Assembly: GCA_033964015.1 (NCBI GenBank)
Contig: CM066914.1
Coordinates: 31,913,492-31,977,491, forward strand
Direction: 5' to 3'
Length of the DNA: 64,000 bases
Origin: Scolanthus callimorphus
Lineage: Eukaryota > Cnidaria > Anthozoa > Actiniaria > Edwardsiidae
A model generated the notes under the pieces. The model saw nothing but the letters and a program-made list of their open reading frames with translations, made no database searches and was not told the origin of the DNA. Shown here piece after piece: positions 1 through 12,600 of the stretch. The translations under genes were made by a program, and so were the position numbers. Numbering within the stretch: the first letter of the stretch is position 1; each line of letters starts with the position of its first letter.

Positions 1-776
1 GCCTGCAAAGACATCAATAATGAAGCCAAAAATAATCATACAAGAGATACATTTGACTACTAATTCTAACTTACAAGCTGGTAATTTTACCAGCTTTTAA
101 ATGCTTTCATGCACCATGAAGTGTCTTCTGAGATTTTATTGTAGTTACAGGCAGATATTTACAAGTGGAATGTATTTGCAATCAATGCACAAAATGTATG
201 CCAGTATTATCTGAAAACATCTTATGGAGACTGAGTTACTAATTATATGACTTGCATAATTATTTCATGTAAATTTTTTCATATATCTTTCATATTTCAT
301 ATATATGTTTTCATATATCCTTGAAAACACACCAAACTGGCTTTCCTATCTTATATGACACATAAATTAAGGGCCTCAGGGATGGGGGGGGGGGGGGGGC
401 ACCCTCTTTGAAAGTTTAAGACACACCCAGGCAGGGGTTTCAGAATGTTTTGAAGTAGGGGCTACCCTAAACAATATAGCTGTCGATTGAATTGGTTTTC
501 AGTGTTTTGTTTGGCTGTGAGAAAAAGGAGGAGATAAGAAATAGCTGGCAGAGACACTTAAAGTAACAGGTGGAATTTCAGCAGCCCCTGGCTTGTTTTG
601 AAAGCCCTGCTCCCAGGGGGTACTCTGTGCTATAGATGATGAGTAGTGATAATGGAGCTCTTAATTTAAACCGCAAACTCCCTTCTTCCTAAGAGAAAAA
701 ACCCTACTAATAATAATAAAAGTTTTGACCTTCCTAAGACTAAATACAAATCACTATTTTATTGGGAATAAATATG
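1..776. other. No gene recognised; AT-rich flank
   Basis: I see no supported coding exon here. A run of 16 or so G at about 385-400 is the only striking feature. The minus-strand SAM-domain gene that ends at 861 with a clean GTGAGT donor must have at least one more exon downstream, either hidden in this stretch or beyond the window edge. Confidence 0.5.
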
Positions 777-860
777 TCACCAAAGAAATGGATGGTGTTG
801 GCATGCCTTTTTCCATCCATATTGTTCTATCCTCAAAACACAACATGGTGCATGACTCAC

Positions 861-3800
861 CCAATAAGGAAACTTTTTGCCAGAATTGCTGTTGTATGAT
901 GGGGGCTTTGGATCCTTCAAGACAGGCAACCTTTCACACACCATCTGTGCAGCAACAATGACATCTCCTTTTTCATAAGAATCACCAACAGCAGCTTGGT
1001 AGCAAGTGGCAGCATTACGAATGAATCGTCTGAGGTCATCCTGCTTTGGGAATACTCCTTTCTTATTGTACTCTTCCATAACATTGGGAACGTAGAACCT
1101 AAAGGTTTTTACATCTTCTTTATGCTGGCCAGGTGTTGATGGAGTGGAAGAAGAGCTACCAGGGCTTGATGGAGTGGAAGAAGAGCTACCAGGGCTTGAA
1201 GTGGAAGAAGAGCTACCAGGGCTTGAAGTGGAAGAAGAGCTACCAGGGCTTGAAGTGGACAAGCCATCATCGCTTCTGCAGGGACTGAATGATAGGCAAT
1301 CGTCGTCATCTTCCAGGGAACTCTCCTCCTTTATTAATTGAGAGTGTAGTTACGGATATGGTTCACCTTCACTGGTCCTTCATGTTAAGCTCCCGTAAAA
1401 ACATTATTTTGCACATGTGCTATTTACCCAATGTCTGCATGCTATATATCAAATTAAAGATAATAGAGTGAGGAATCTGTTTTGGGTATTGATTTTCTCA
1501 ATTTATTCAACAAAGCCAAGAAACTGCTTGTTCAAATACTTTGCAAAATGGTTCCTTTTAATCAACTTGTGACAGATTGCAAAAGGACCGTCTCGAAATG
1601 TTCAATTTTCAGATGCCTTTCATTACCTTCCCAATTGAGAAATTACCCAAAAATTGCAAAAACAAGCTGGGACACCTGACTTTGATCTTAAATATTTCTT
1701 GAATTAAATTAGTTATCAATAAAATGAGACACCTTTTTGTAATCTGTTATGTGCTGGGATTAAAATTAATCATTTTTCAAAGAATTTGGACAAGTGGTTC
1801 CTTACCCCATACTCTCTTCAAGGCACACCACTGAATTTTTGGTTTTTATTCCATTTTTTGTTTGTTTAAAGAGCAATTCAGAAAATCAATATGACAAGCA
1901 AATTCCACACTATTATCTTTAATTTGATATATTTATAATATGTAGGAAATGGGCAAATAGCATGTGAGCAATACTTTTTTTACAGAAACCACCCATGAAG
2001 GTGGTGAAACCATATCCTTAGAAGATTATTAAATAATCTAGAAATAATGAGGACACTAATTCTCTTGTTAAAATAAAGATTATTGTAACCTTCTGAATGT
2101 ATGATATTACCAATAATTATCAGCTATATATACACAAGAATGCACTTCTCAGCAAAGCTACTGTAGTCAATTTTCAACCCACAAAATTACACAAACGTTT
2201 TGTTTTTCAAATTAAGTTTGCTGTACAGTACCTCAGCTCTGGCTACTTGTTTCTCTTTTACTACTGCTCCCTGTGAAAAATAAAACAAATTAAAAATAAA
2301 ATTACATTACATTACATAAAATGCCTTAATCCATTGAGCATGCATAGAACATTCTCTTTTAGAAACTTAAAAATTAATGCTTGCACTTATAGTCCCTGTT
2401 GTGATCAAGCAAGCATAATGTAGAAGAGCAGGAAATTATCTGTCATTCAGCAGGCAATGACCAATCAAAATGGCCCAATGTGTCTGAGCCAAAAAAAGTT
2501 TTTAATCAAACACATGTCCAACCTACTAAGGAATAATAATTGTTTCTAGTTCTTGCATAGCATAAACGTTTGTGAAGGTTTTTAAAAATAACAATAATAC
2601 TAATCAAATAATAATAATCAAATAATTTTCAAATTAAGTTTGCTGTACAGTACCTCATCTCTGGCTACTTGTTTCTCTTTTACTACTGCTCCCTGTGAAA
2701 AATAAAACAAATTAAAAATGAAATTACATTACATAAAATGCCTTAATCCATTGAGCATGCATAGAACATTCTTAAAAATTAATGCTTGCACTTATACTCA
2801 CTGTTGTGATCAAGCAAGCATATAATGTAGAAGAGCTGGAAATTACTGTCATTCAGCAGACAATGACCAATCAGAAATGGCTCAATGTCGGATACATGTA
2901 TGTCTGAGCCAAAAAAAGGTTTAATCAAACACATGTCCAACCGGCATGTAGACTAAGGAAAATTGTTTCTAGCTCCCCCATTGCATAGCATAAACGTTTC
3001 TGAAGGTTTCTAAAAATAATAATAATAATAATAATAAATATTATTCATTCAACATATTTTCCTGCTTCTGATTGGTTGAGCGCCACTGGTGAATTCTTGA
3101 TGTATTTGAAGGAGAGCGACTTATCCCATCGATGACGTCAAAGATTGGATAAGTTGAAAAATTATTACATGTGTCACGTAATGCCTCACACGTCACACTT
3201 GTAGAGGCAGGCTCAAAACTGCTTGCTCTCTTAAAGAAGTAAAGTGGGGAGATTGATTTTGAATGAATAACAGAGTTGGAATGAATAATAAACAATTAAT
3301 GAATTCAGCCTTTGTATGATGTGGAGAATTATTCAGATCTCGGGGGTGTTATCCACCTTGGCCTTCGCCCTCAATGGATAACAACCCCTCGATCTGAATA
3401 ATTCTCCACATCATACTCAGCGGAATTCATTAATTTCTAAATATATACTTGCTTGATACCTTTAAAAATTAGGCACTTTTAAAATCTCAACACACTTACA
3501 AGTGTGACTTATTGAAGTTTTGTCTGGGAGAGTTTCAAATGTTTGTTGCACACTGATTGCGGCTACAAAGTAATAACAGTTGACAGAAATAATTTTTCTG
3601 CACTTTGTATGTTTGAGTGCTTGCTAATTACCTCAGCTCTGGAAAGTGCTTTTTCCATACGCATAGATGTCTATCAAAAACAAAAAAGGAAATGAGGTTA
3701 TCATTTAATTATATATAATTGGATCAACTCACAGATAATTTATGTTTCTAGAGATATTAATGTTAGTTGTAAATAAAATGGCAAGGTTTGAGAACAGGAA

Positions 3801-6800
3801 CATGTTGAGCTTAGTCAGCCATCATGCTTTAGGATCAAGCGTTCCTTTTTCCCAGTGCCACTAAAAATCTGTTGGTGCAGTAACAGAAGCACCAAATACT
3901 CGGCCTATTGTACTCTGAATTGTGATGCAATATATATACCGTTTCCGGGATACATTGTCACTAGAAAAAGCAACAATGCTTGGTGCGCTAGTAAAATATT
4001 AGAGACAAACATGCTTAGAAATGTACTGGAAATATAATAATTTAACAAGGGTTGCGATAATTGTCTGAATTCAGATCAAAGAGTAGTAAGCTTAGATTTC
4101 CCCATTATCCTTTGCGCTTCAAGCTTATAAGCTTTTTGGGTGACAACGTTTCCCGGAAACGGTATATAACCTGAAGTGAAGAATTATGTTCTTTTTTAAC
4201 TCTCTGCTCTTTTTGTGACAGTTTTGAAAACCAAAGTAACACCAGCAGTCCCCATGCAATCCTCTCTAAAAGTTTCTAATATGATTCTTTCCTTTGAAAA
4301 ATCAAAATCTGATTTTGGTTTCTGGTTTGTCAGCCTATAGTGTATGGTTTAAAACCCCCACCTAAATTTCACTGAAATTTTAAACTGCAACATCATCATC
4401 AGTACACAATAATAATTATGGTAAATGACAGGTTGAAACACACCTACAATCACAGGCTTAACAAGCCCAGAAGCATAATGCAGCTATTCTTGTATTTTTG
4501 TTGCAAGGGTACAATGTTAAACCAATTTTGTCTCAAATAATTTTTCAATATGTATTTAAAGGAAGTGGATTTTCGTGAGAAGGGGTGGTTGAATTTTCTT
4601 GTATACCCATGTTCTTAGTGCTCACAAACTTTCTGATGTATGCAGCAAGATCACAAAAATTAACATGCCAAGCAAAATGTTCACGGCTACTAAAGTAATA
4701 ATCCTGGCCATCAGTGCAGGGTAATATAAGCAACAAAATTGTTTATGATATAAAACTTGTCTTGCAAAAAGACCTAAGCCTGGTGAACTTACTTAAAGGG
4801 GCTCATCATGGTTATTTCAATAAATTCGTAAATACAACTCCTAACTGTGTATCTCAATCTTCCCAGATCACTTGTATCACTTGATGTTGGTCTACTGAGC
4901 AATCTAGGTAAGTTGTATTGTTAAGACTGCCGATTTTCATACAAATTTTGACGTATGTATCTTCAAAGTTTGAAAACTGTTCATCCCAACAAGATTTCAA
5001 AAACCCATTTTTGCAATCCTTTCCATCCACTCTGCATTAGATCCATGAACTCTACAATCATCATCACTTTGTAGTTAAAGGGCTATTTACAAAATTGTAG
5101 ACGTTTTTACTTCCATCAGTTATTTGGATCTTTTTTTACAAAAATGGGCTAAAATCGTGACTTGCTCCTTTAAGAACAACACACAAGACATATCTCAACT
5201 CACTGAAACCCAGACTGCTTAACTTTGCTGCAATATCTTAGCAAGAGTAGTACATGTGACTGGCCCAGTAATAACTTCATGTGATACCTCATAATCTGAG
5301 TCATAAGTCGGAATCGGCTGGAATTATTGAACATGGGGCATGCATTCACCATATGAACTTACAAAAGGAGCAAACCATTTGGGATGATAATTAGTTTTAT
5401 GTCAGCACAGTACCTCACACGAACCAAAATCTTACCTCGAAATTACACAAAGCTTGTACTAATGCAGTTGGTTTGCCTCTAAAACTAATAAGTTGCACAA
5501 TGTTTTCGAAAACCATTGGCCAGATGCAAACTTGTCAAGAGAAAAATAAACAAAACTTTCTAATGATTTTTTGGGCAAAGAGCTACAAATGGGAAGATTT
5601 GCATGTGGCAAAAAAGGCACTTATTATCAATTTATTATTCAATAAGCTTCATTAATTGCCCAGGTGGAAATGAATCTGGGATTTGTTCAATATTCCTGGG
5701 TGGGATGACTGGATAGGTGGGATTCCGGGCAAAACGGGTGGGATTTCAATATCCAATTCAATAATCCTGGCTAGAGAGTGGGATCTGAGAAAAATACTTG
5801 GATCTCATCTCCATTTTCACCTGGGTAGTAATTAAAGCTTTCCTAGAAATTCAACAAAAATTACCTCTATCTGCACGTCTAATTGTTCTGTAGCGGGCTT
5901 TCTTTAGAAAAAGGAAGTTGCAACCACCCATAAATATTTGTGAACACCCAAAAAAGTTTCTGTTTTGTAATGACTGTTCTAATAATTTACTTTTATTTGC
6001 TACTATCTTTTACAACCAATTTTGTGCAAAAGATTGGGACAAAAAATTTGGTCAGACGTGTGTAAGGTTTTATGGAGACTGGGCAATTCCAGAAGATATA
6101 TGTACCCCTGGGACAGGCGGCATATGGAAATTCTGAATGGGAGGGGGGTTTTCAAGCTCGGAATTCTGCCTGCATGGGGGGGGGGGGGGGGGGGATTGAA
6201 GCTGGAAGCTAGGTTAACCTCAGGAATTCTATATGCATGGGGGGAAGAGCCATTTTGGAAATTCTGGAAGCATGGGGGGCGAGGGTCAAAAACTAGTGCT
6301 GCATGCATGGGGGGGGGGGGGGGCATGGGCATGGGGGGGAGGTTAAAAAACTAGTGCCGCCCGTGGTTGAATTGTCCATTTTCATTTATTAGGCTCTATT
6401 CATCTGCTATGTACAGTGTGTTTTGTATAACATGCATTGCCGTATCATATAGCAGTAACATCAATCATTTGATAATCAATGTGGGTTCCAGAATCCAGAA
6501 TGAAAAATCCAAGTGAACCCCTGAGTTGATTTTTTGGATAAATGAAGGTTTATGGCAATTTTATGACTGTCTATTTTAGAAATTCAAGATGACCAGAGGG
6601 TATCAAAATGCTTCAAAATGCTAGGTGATGGAGAGCAAACAAATAGGAAGGAAACAATGGGCCTGATAAACTTCACTCAAAAAAGCCCCCAACACTGGCT
6701 TACACTACTTTTGGGGACCATACAACATTTCTTATAACAAAGTATTCTTGTGCAGTTAAAATAACTAAAACAAAAAAAGCTATATACAATAAACTCACCA

Positions 6801-7468
6801 ACTCATCCAGGAAATCCCACAGCAATTTCCTGTCTAGAAAGACATCCAGTTCTAATTTTGGATCCGAAAGGTCTGCCCTTGTCAACGTCAAAAAAATCTG
6901 TCCACTAACTTTATTATCTGCATGTATAAGCATATGGAATTAGTTAACCTATTACACTTGCAATGTTTGCTACAATTTCTGTCGCATCTGTATCAGCAAT
7001 TAAATGCAATTTTTGTTGTGCATTTGTTGTGCAATATCAGGTTTCAGACATGCTCGAAATTTGATGTGACAAAAATTGCACCTCGTTAATAGATTGGCGA
7101 TTTGAAGTTACATTGCATGTGGCATAATAATCGCAGTGACAAAAATTGCAGCAAGAGTAAATGGGCCTTGTCTCCTCTCTCATCCATTTCCAACTGTTTT
7201 TAACTGCTGTTTTATTGGCAAACGAGCTAATGTAACCATTTGTGCTACACAGTGTCAATAAAATATGTATATGTCTTTAAGTATAACTTAAAGCTTATAA
7301 ACTTAAGCTTGCAAACATATGGCTGGTTATCGACAAGTTTGTTATCACGAAAAATCCCAGTTTTTTCACGCACTTACCTCTAAGTTTTTGCCTAATGTGC
7401 AAAGGTATCCTATTCTCGAGCCAAAGGAAGAGTTCTCTCGCGGAAAAGTCCTTTTTCAAGTCAGTCAT
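861..7468 (-). CDS. Multi-exon SAM-domain gene (3' end not found)
   Basis: Exons were assembled by reading GT/AG borders and phase on the minus strand: 7378-7468 (start ATG at 7468), 6799-6917, 5865-5901, 5436-5530, possibly 4626-4703, 3632-3670, 2654-2692, 2232-2270 and 861-1328. All phases join without a stop. Exons 1 and 2 together read as a SAM domain: a WLENR helix, then NKVSGQIFLTLTRADL and a final LLWDFLDEL helix. Three internal exons are exactly 39 nt (13 codons) and end in R-A/D-E, so they look like duplicated, charged helical modules. The last visible exon starts acidic, has a Ser/Pro/Gly tandem repeat, then a conserved-looking block (RRFIRNAATCYQ ... VAAQMVCERLPVLKD ... FPYW) like that of fish and cnidarian 'SAM domain-containing protein 3-like' proteins of unknown function. 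It ends in a GTGAGT donor at 860-855. Exons could be missing between those listed. Function unknown; a SAM domain suggests protein-protein interaction. Confidence 0.72.
1138..1260 (-). repeat. Coding minisatellite, 30/27-bp units
   Basis: Two 30-bp and two 27-bp near-identical units (core GGAAGAAGAGCTACCAGGGC on the plus strand) encode a repeated Ser-Pro-Gly-Ser-Ser-Ser-Ser-Thr motif in the last visible exon of the SAM-domain gene. Unit length is a multiple of three, so copy-number change keeps the frame. Confidence 0.85.
2209..3034 (-). repeat. Tandem ~400-bp duplication carrying a 39-nt exon
   Basis: 2209-2606 and 2626-3034 are imperfect direct copies. Each contains the same 39-nt exon (2232-2270 and 2654-2692) with its acceptor and donor and several hundred bases of flanking intron. 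The encoded peptides differ by one residue (A versus D before the last Glu). This is an exon duplication in the SAM-domain gene. The second copy ends in an (ATT)n tract. Confidence 0.85.
3035..3440. mobile_element. Hairpin MITE in a SAM-gene intron
   Basis: A near-perfect palindrome at about 3299-3432 has arms reading ATGATGTGGAGAATTATTCA and its complement, with a short GC-rich loop. The left part contains GATTGGTTGAGCGCC, a motif shared with other hairpin elements in the window. AT-rich repeats flank both sides. Type II MITE-like, class not assigned. Confidence 0.6.
6155..6345. repeat. Low-complexity (GCATGGGGG)n and poly-G tracts
   Basis: Three runs of 10 to 19 G, each following TGCATG, with related sequence between. 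Open frames here on both strands (Gly- or Pro-rich) are artefacts of the composition. G-runs of this kind are often misassembled. Confidence 0.7.
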
Positions 7469-7659
7469 TCTCAAAACTAAGATCTTCGCGGAAAACAACT
7501 GTCAAAACTACCTTTACGACGAGCTGATACAAAATCGAACGTCGCGCCCAACGTATCACGTGACCACATTGACGCTTCGCTATTTGTTGCTTTTCTGACA
7601 TTGACTGTTGGATGTGTGGGATTTCGCGCGCTTTCTCTAGTCACGTGGGTGGTGCTTCC

Positions 7660-7990
7660 ATATTTTTTGGGCGGGGGTGCTCGTCGGGAACTTTCGATTT
7701 TACCCCTAAAAGGTACTAAACATGGCGCCGCTTAGCTGATTTTGACCCCTAAAAGGTACCAAGAAGACGTATTTTCCGTCGTAATTTTCTCTCGTATTTT
7801 TACGGGGGAAAATACGTCTGAAAGTCAGGCTACCAACAAGTGTAATTTGCTTGATTTGCTAGTACGTACCTCTAAGAGGTACATATCTGGAAAAAATTAC
7901 ACATATTCGAATTTTAACCCTTAAAGGTACCAGAGGCCAGATTTTAAACCCTAAAAGGTACGACGAGCACCCCAGCCCAAAAATGGGGGG
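7660..7990. repeat. Repeat with CCCTAAAAGGTAC motifs, copy 1
   Basis: The motif CCCTAAAAGGTAC or close variants occurs about five times, with the segment GGGGAAAATACGTCTGAAA and an end reading GGTACGACGAGCACCCC. A diverged copy lies at 40195-40420, and a weaker one near 17840-18010. Multi-copy dispersed repeat, probably non-autonomous; ends not defined. Confidence 0.6.
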
Positions 7991-8018
7991 GGGGGGGGGG
8001 GTGTGGAGGCCCACGTCC

Positions 8019-8267
8019 TTAGATGATGTTTTTTTGTTGCTCATCCTTGAACTTCCATGCACTGGTATAAGCAGACTTTCCAAAATGATCAGAATATTTG
8101 GGGCTACTGGACTTGCCTACATCACTAATTAAATGAAACAAACTATCTTCACGGTCACGGAAGGGTTCGGACGTGTGTTTCTGGAGCTCCGCGAAATCGC
8201 TCTTGACATCACATTTTAGGCTGCTCTTTGGTCTCAAATACGTCCAATTACTGTGTATAGGACTCAC
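8019..8267 (-). CDS. Possible exon, unknown protein
   Basis: An open frame of about 80 codons with balanced composition (SDFAELQKHTSEPFRDRED, then SSPKYSDHFGKSAYTSAWKF). It is next to the CCCTAAAAGGTAC repeat and a G-run. I do not recognise it. It could be an exon of an unseen minus-strand gene, or chance. No splice site is convincing enough to fix its ends. Confidence 0.25.
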   Translation of the reverse strand: MSPIHSNWTYLRPKSSLKCDVKSDFAELQKHTSEPFRDREDSLFHLISDVGKSSSPKYSDHFGKSAYTSAWKFKDEQQKNII

Positions 8268-9614
8268 GAAGTAACCCTGCTCACGAAGTACTCACGAAGT
8301 AACCCTGCGAGGCTAATTTTAAGCTTCTTGGCATTTGGAAGGGCATTTTGGACCGTTGGCAGACCAGGAGGTTTTTCGAGGTTCCCGCCACTAATCTTCT
8401 GGTCTCTTTTGGTGGTAGCGAATTGTCGCCTCAACCGCAGATTCTACGTCTACGTCTTACACGGCGCAAGTAACTCAATTTGCTTTTGCATTCCTGTTAT
8501 TTATTCTAATTTTTAGGTTAATTTCACTCTCAATGTTAGTAAATTACAACCAGAATCCAGTCTATAGTTCCGATTTTCACTTTGTGGCGTAGCCTGCTCC
8601 CCGGCCTTTACAGATAGAGCTATCAGCTTTGCCTATTCTGCTTTCCTTTTTCTTAAACTTACTATTGGTACTCCTTTTTGGCAGTTTCACGGCATTTTTT
8701 TCCGTTTAGCTGCAATCTAATTAATTCAGCCTGTTGTTGAAGTTCACTCTTCTGTGAACCTTGTTCTAATTTGCATCTCGCGGGTCTTCAAATACCAAAT
8801 AATTCAATATTCGTCTGTAATTTCTGGTCCATTTTTACCCGCTGTGTTTGCCTTTCAATACTTGCATTACTTGTGTTCGGGTGTGCCCTTCCTTTTACCC
8901 ACGTAACTACGTGTATTTGAATTATAAATATTTTAAGATTCGTCTCCAATTTCCAGTCTATTTTAGTTGCTCTGTTTTGCCTTTTTAAATATTTGCATTA
9001 ATTGCGTTTGCGTGGCCCTCTTTTTACCGCGTATCGTGGGTGTTTGAACTCCATATACTTTAATCTCGTCTGTAACTTTCACTTTACCCCATCTTACTTT
9101 TTGCCTTTTAATACTTGCATTAATTGCGTTTGCGTGTGTCTTTTTTACCCGCGTAATTATTTATATTTCTGCAATTATTATACTATCTATCTATTATACT
9201 TATACTCAAGGGTTAAATACAAAGGGCAAGCCATAATATATAAAGGGATATCACAAACAAAATTAATTGAAGGGAATTAAAAGGGCAGTAAAGGGAAATT
9301 GTGCTCAATTGAAAGTAAAGCTAACTGCAGATAAAGGGAAGTTAAGGGAAAGAATGCAACAAGCAAATAAACATAAACAAAAGAACAAACATTTTTAAAA
9401 TAAAAATTAACGCAATAGTTACTACTCATTACGTAATACTTTTATATTTTAATAATAATTTCACATTATGTTAATAAGTTTACATGCGTATGGTAGTAAA
9501 AACGAAAATATTATTAATACTGAAAGTAACATTTGGGTTTATTAGCTACTACGTTCACAGTTTGAATATATTTTCAAGTGTGGTGTCAACATCACCCACT
9601 TTTCTGACACTGCG

Positions 9615-12600
9615 ATGGCTTTCACAGCTCAGTTGAACATAATATTTTTTGCGTTGTTCTTTCTGGACAGAGTTGAGTTATCATCACCGCTCAACTCACA
9701 CTGCCTTGAAAAATTTGTAATCTCGCCTTCACTTTTTGAAGTAAAACACATCAAGGCATTTTTACGAATGAATGTGTTGGCAGGAAGCCAAGGCCTCTTT
9801 CACTGGTTGGGGGTTGTCTGTCTCTTCGCCTTTTGTTGCTAAGTGGAGACATTTCATTGAATCCGGGACCCACCTGTGCTAACACCAGCAGCAATGGGAT
9901 CCCTGTGGTGACTGGAAATCGCAGTCTGCAAACAACCCGTGTTAACACCAGTGGTAATGGGATCCCTGTGGTGATTGGAAATCGCAGACCGATTCCTCGG
10001 TCATCGGAACGCACCCTTCACAGGAGTAATCTTACTGTCATTAAAACCACTCCGCAGTTGACTAAACCATGCGGCTTTGTACCTGTTGATTTCTGTCTTT
10101 TGAACACTAGATCTATCAATAAAAAGGAGCTTGCTCTCAAAGACTACTCTGTCGATAACGACCTCGACATTCTTGCTGTCACTGAGACTTGGTTGAAAGA
10201 TGAAGGATCTTACAATTTTTCTGTCTCAGAAGTTTGCCCCACCGGGTATCACTTTCACCATGTTCCGCGAAAGCACTCTAAAGGTGGCGGAGTGGGCCTT
10301 ATGTTTAAAAAACGCATTGAATTTAAAAAGCTACCGCTGACCGATTTCAAATCATTTGAATATATTGATGGCATTGCCTTGTCATCCACCGGCTCCACTA
10401 GAATTGTTGTCATCTACAGGCCCCCTCCATCAAAGACAAATAAACTCAACAGTACTATGTTTTTCCAAGAGTTTTGTACCCTGGCCGAAGGGCTAATACT
10501 CCATCAGGGTAATCTATTGATATGTGGCGACTTCAATTTCATATGGACACCTTGGAAAAACCTGATACTAGCAAATTTAATAAAATCCTCCAGTCATTTG
10601 GTTTGAAGCAAAACGTAAATGGTCCCACTCATAAGAAAGGCCATACCCTTGACTTAGTAATAACCAGGGCTGATGATGAATTGTTAACTAGCACCATAAT
10701 ATGTGATCCGATGCTCTCAGATCACTCTGCCATACACTGTAAACTACATCTACATAAACCTCCCCTTGAAAGAGTTGAAATTAAATATCGTAAACTACGA
10801 TCAATACAAATAGATTCTTTTAGGGAAGACCTGAAGAGCTCTTCACTTGTGAATAACAATTTTTCTAGCCTGCCTGAATTTCTTAATACATATGAGAATA
10901 CCCTAAAGGACACCCTTGATACTCACGCCCCTGTGAAACGCCGTACGGTAACTCTAAGGCCATCGGCACCATGGTATACTGAAAACATAGCAGAGGCGAA
11001 GAGAAAGCGCAGGAGACTCGAACGTCGCTGGCGTTCATCGAGGCTCTGTGTTGACAGGCAAATGTACACCGAACAATGCAAAACTGTCAATAGCATGCTC
11101 AAGGAAGCTAAAACTGCGTACTACTCCTCGATCATTTCTGAAAATGCAAAAAACCAAAAGACTCTTTTTAACACCGTTGATAAACTTCTTCACAATAAGC
11201 TACAGAGTCGTTTCCCCTCCGAGAAATCAACATCCCAACTTGTTGATAACTTCGCGAACTTCTTTACCAATAAAATAATAACCATTCGTGAACAGTTGGA
11301 TAAGGAAGTCAGCTCAACACCTAAACTATGCGCCCCACAAATCGGGAGTCCACCTTCTACACCCCTTTTGAATTTCAGAACTTTATCTGATGAAGAAGTT
11401 GGCTCTTTGTTTGACCTGACAGTGTCGAAGTCTTGTGAGTTAGATCCTTGTCCTGCATCTATTCTCAAAGCATCAAAAACTGTCCTCCTTCCAGTCTTAA
11501 CTAAAATTGTCAATATGTCTCTACAACGTGCATCCATGCCAACACAACTAAAGGAAGCAATGGTTAGACCGAAACATAAGAAGGCCTCCCTTGACCCTGA
11601 GCAGTACTCTAGTTTTAGACCCCTTTCTAACCTCAAGTTTGTCGCAAAATTGATTGAGAAGGCAGTTGCGAGTCAGCTTAAACTACATATAACTGACAAC
11701 CAACTTGAGGAGCTCTTTCAGTCTGCCTACAAAGAACTGCATAGTACTGAGACCGCCCTCCTCAGAGTCCAGAACGACTTACTTAATTCCATTGATAACA
11801 AGCAATTATTGGATGAGGTTTTTGTGATCTCCAGAATAAACAATGTCGAGACAGGTGGAATCAGGCGAGGCCGTGAGGCCGAGCCTGATTCCACTTGGCG
11901 AGATATTGTTTATTCTGGAGATCGCAAAAACCGAATTCAATAATTGTTTTATTATACATTGATTCAGTAGAAATACTTTTATTTCTTTCAAGCAACTTAT
12001 TTTACACAAGCGCCTTTTTAAAATAGGGAAAGCGCTCTAGTTCCATGATGCATTGCGCGCGTATCAAGAATCAGCTAGCTGATTCTTGAAGAATCAGCAT
12101 GCTGATTCTTGGAGACCCCCAAAGTGCGTGATTCCCAAAGTAAAGCGCACGCTCTTAGCCAATCAGAATCGATATAGTGAGTACAATGTATAATAACAAA
12201 AAATCTGTTGCCCTCCTTCTTCTTGACATGTCTGCTGCGTTTGACACAGTCGACCATGATATTCTTCTAAACCGGATGTCATCACGCTTTGGCATAGGCG
12301 GCGCAGCCCTTCAGTGGTTTCAATCATATCTCAATAACCGAAAACAGTTTGTGGTTGTGGAAGGTGTCAGGTCAACAGTTAAAGATCTTTCCTGTGGTGT
12401 CCCCCAGGGCTCTGTACTTGGCCCTATCCTGTACCTTCTGTATACGTCTCCCATCGGTGACATAATAAGGAGCCATGGACTTGATTTTCATCTCTACGCC
12501 GATGACATCCAACTTTATCTTCCTTTTCATCCCACAAATCAAGGCGAGCTGGAAGCAATTGATCGCATACAGGCCTGTGTCCGTGACATTGACTCATGGA

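Noticed and set aside
3448..3520. 24-nt exon between CTCCCAG and GTAAGTGTG on the minus strand, as another SAM-gene exon
   Set aside because: In the phase required by its neighbours it contains TAA.
6003..6354. Overlapping ~110-codon frames on both strands
   Set aside because: They are made of poly-Gly or poly-Pro read from G-runs.
9002..9280. 92-codon frame upstream of the LINE ORF
   Set aside because: It reads through the degenerate 5' UTR repeats. Codon pattern is not kept between repeat units.
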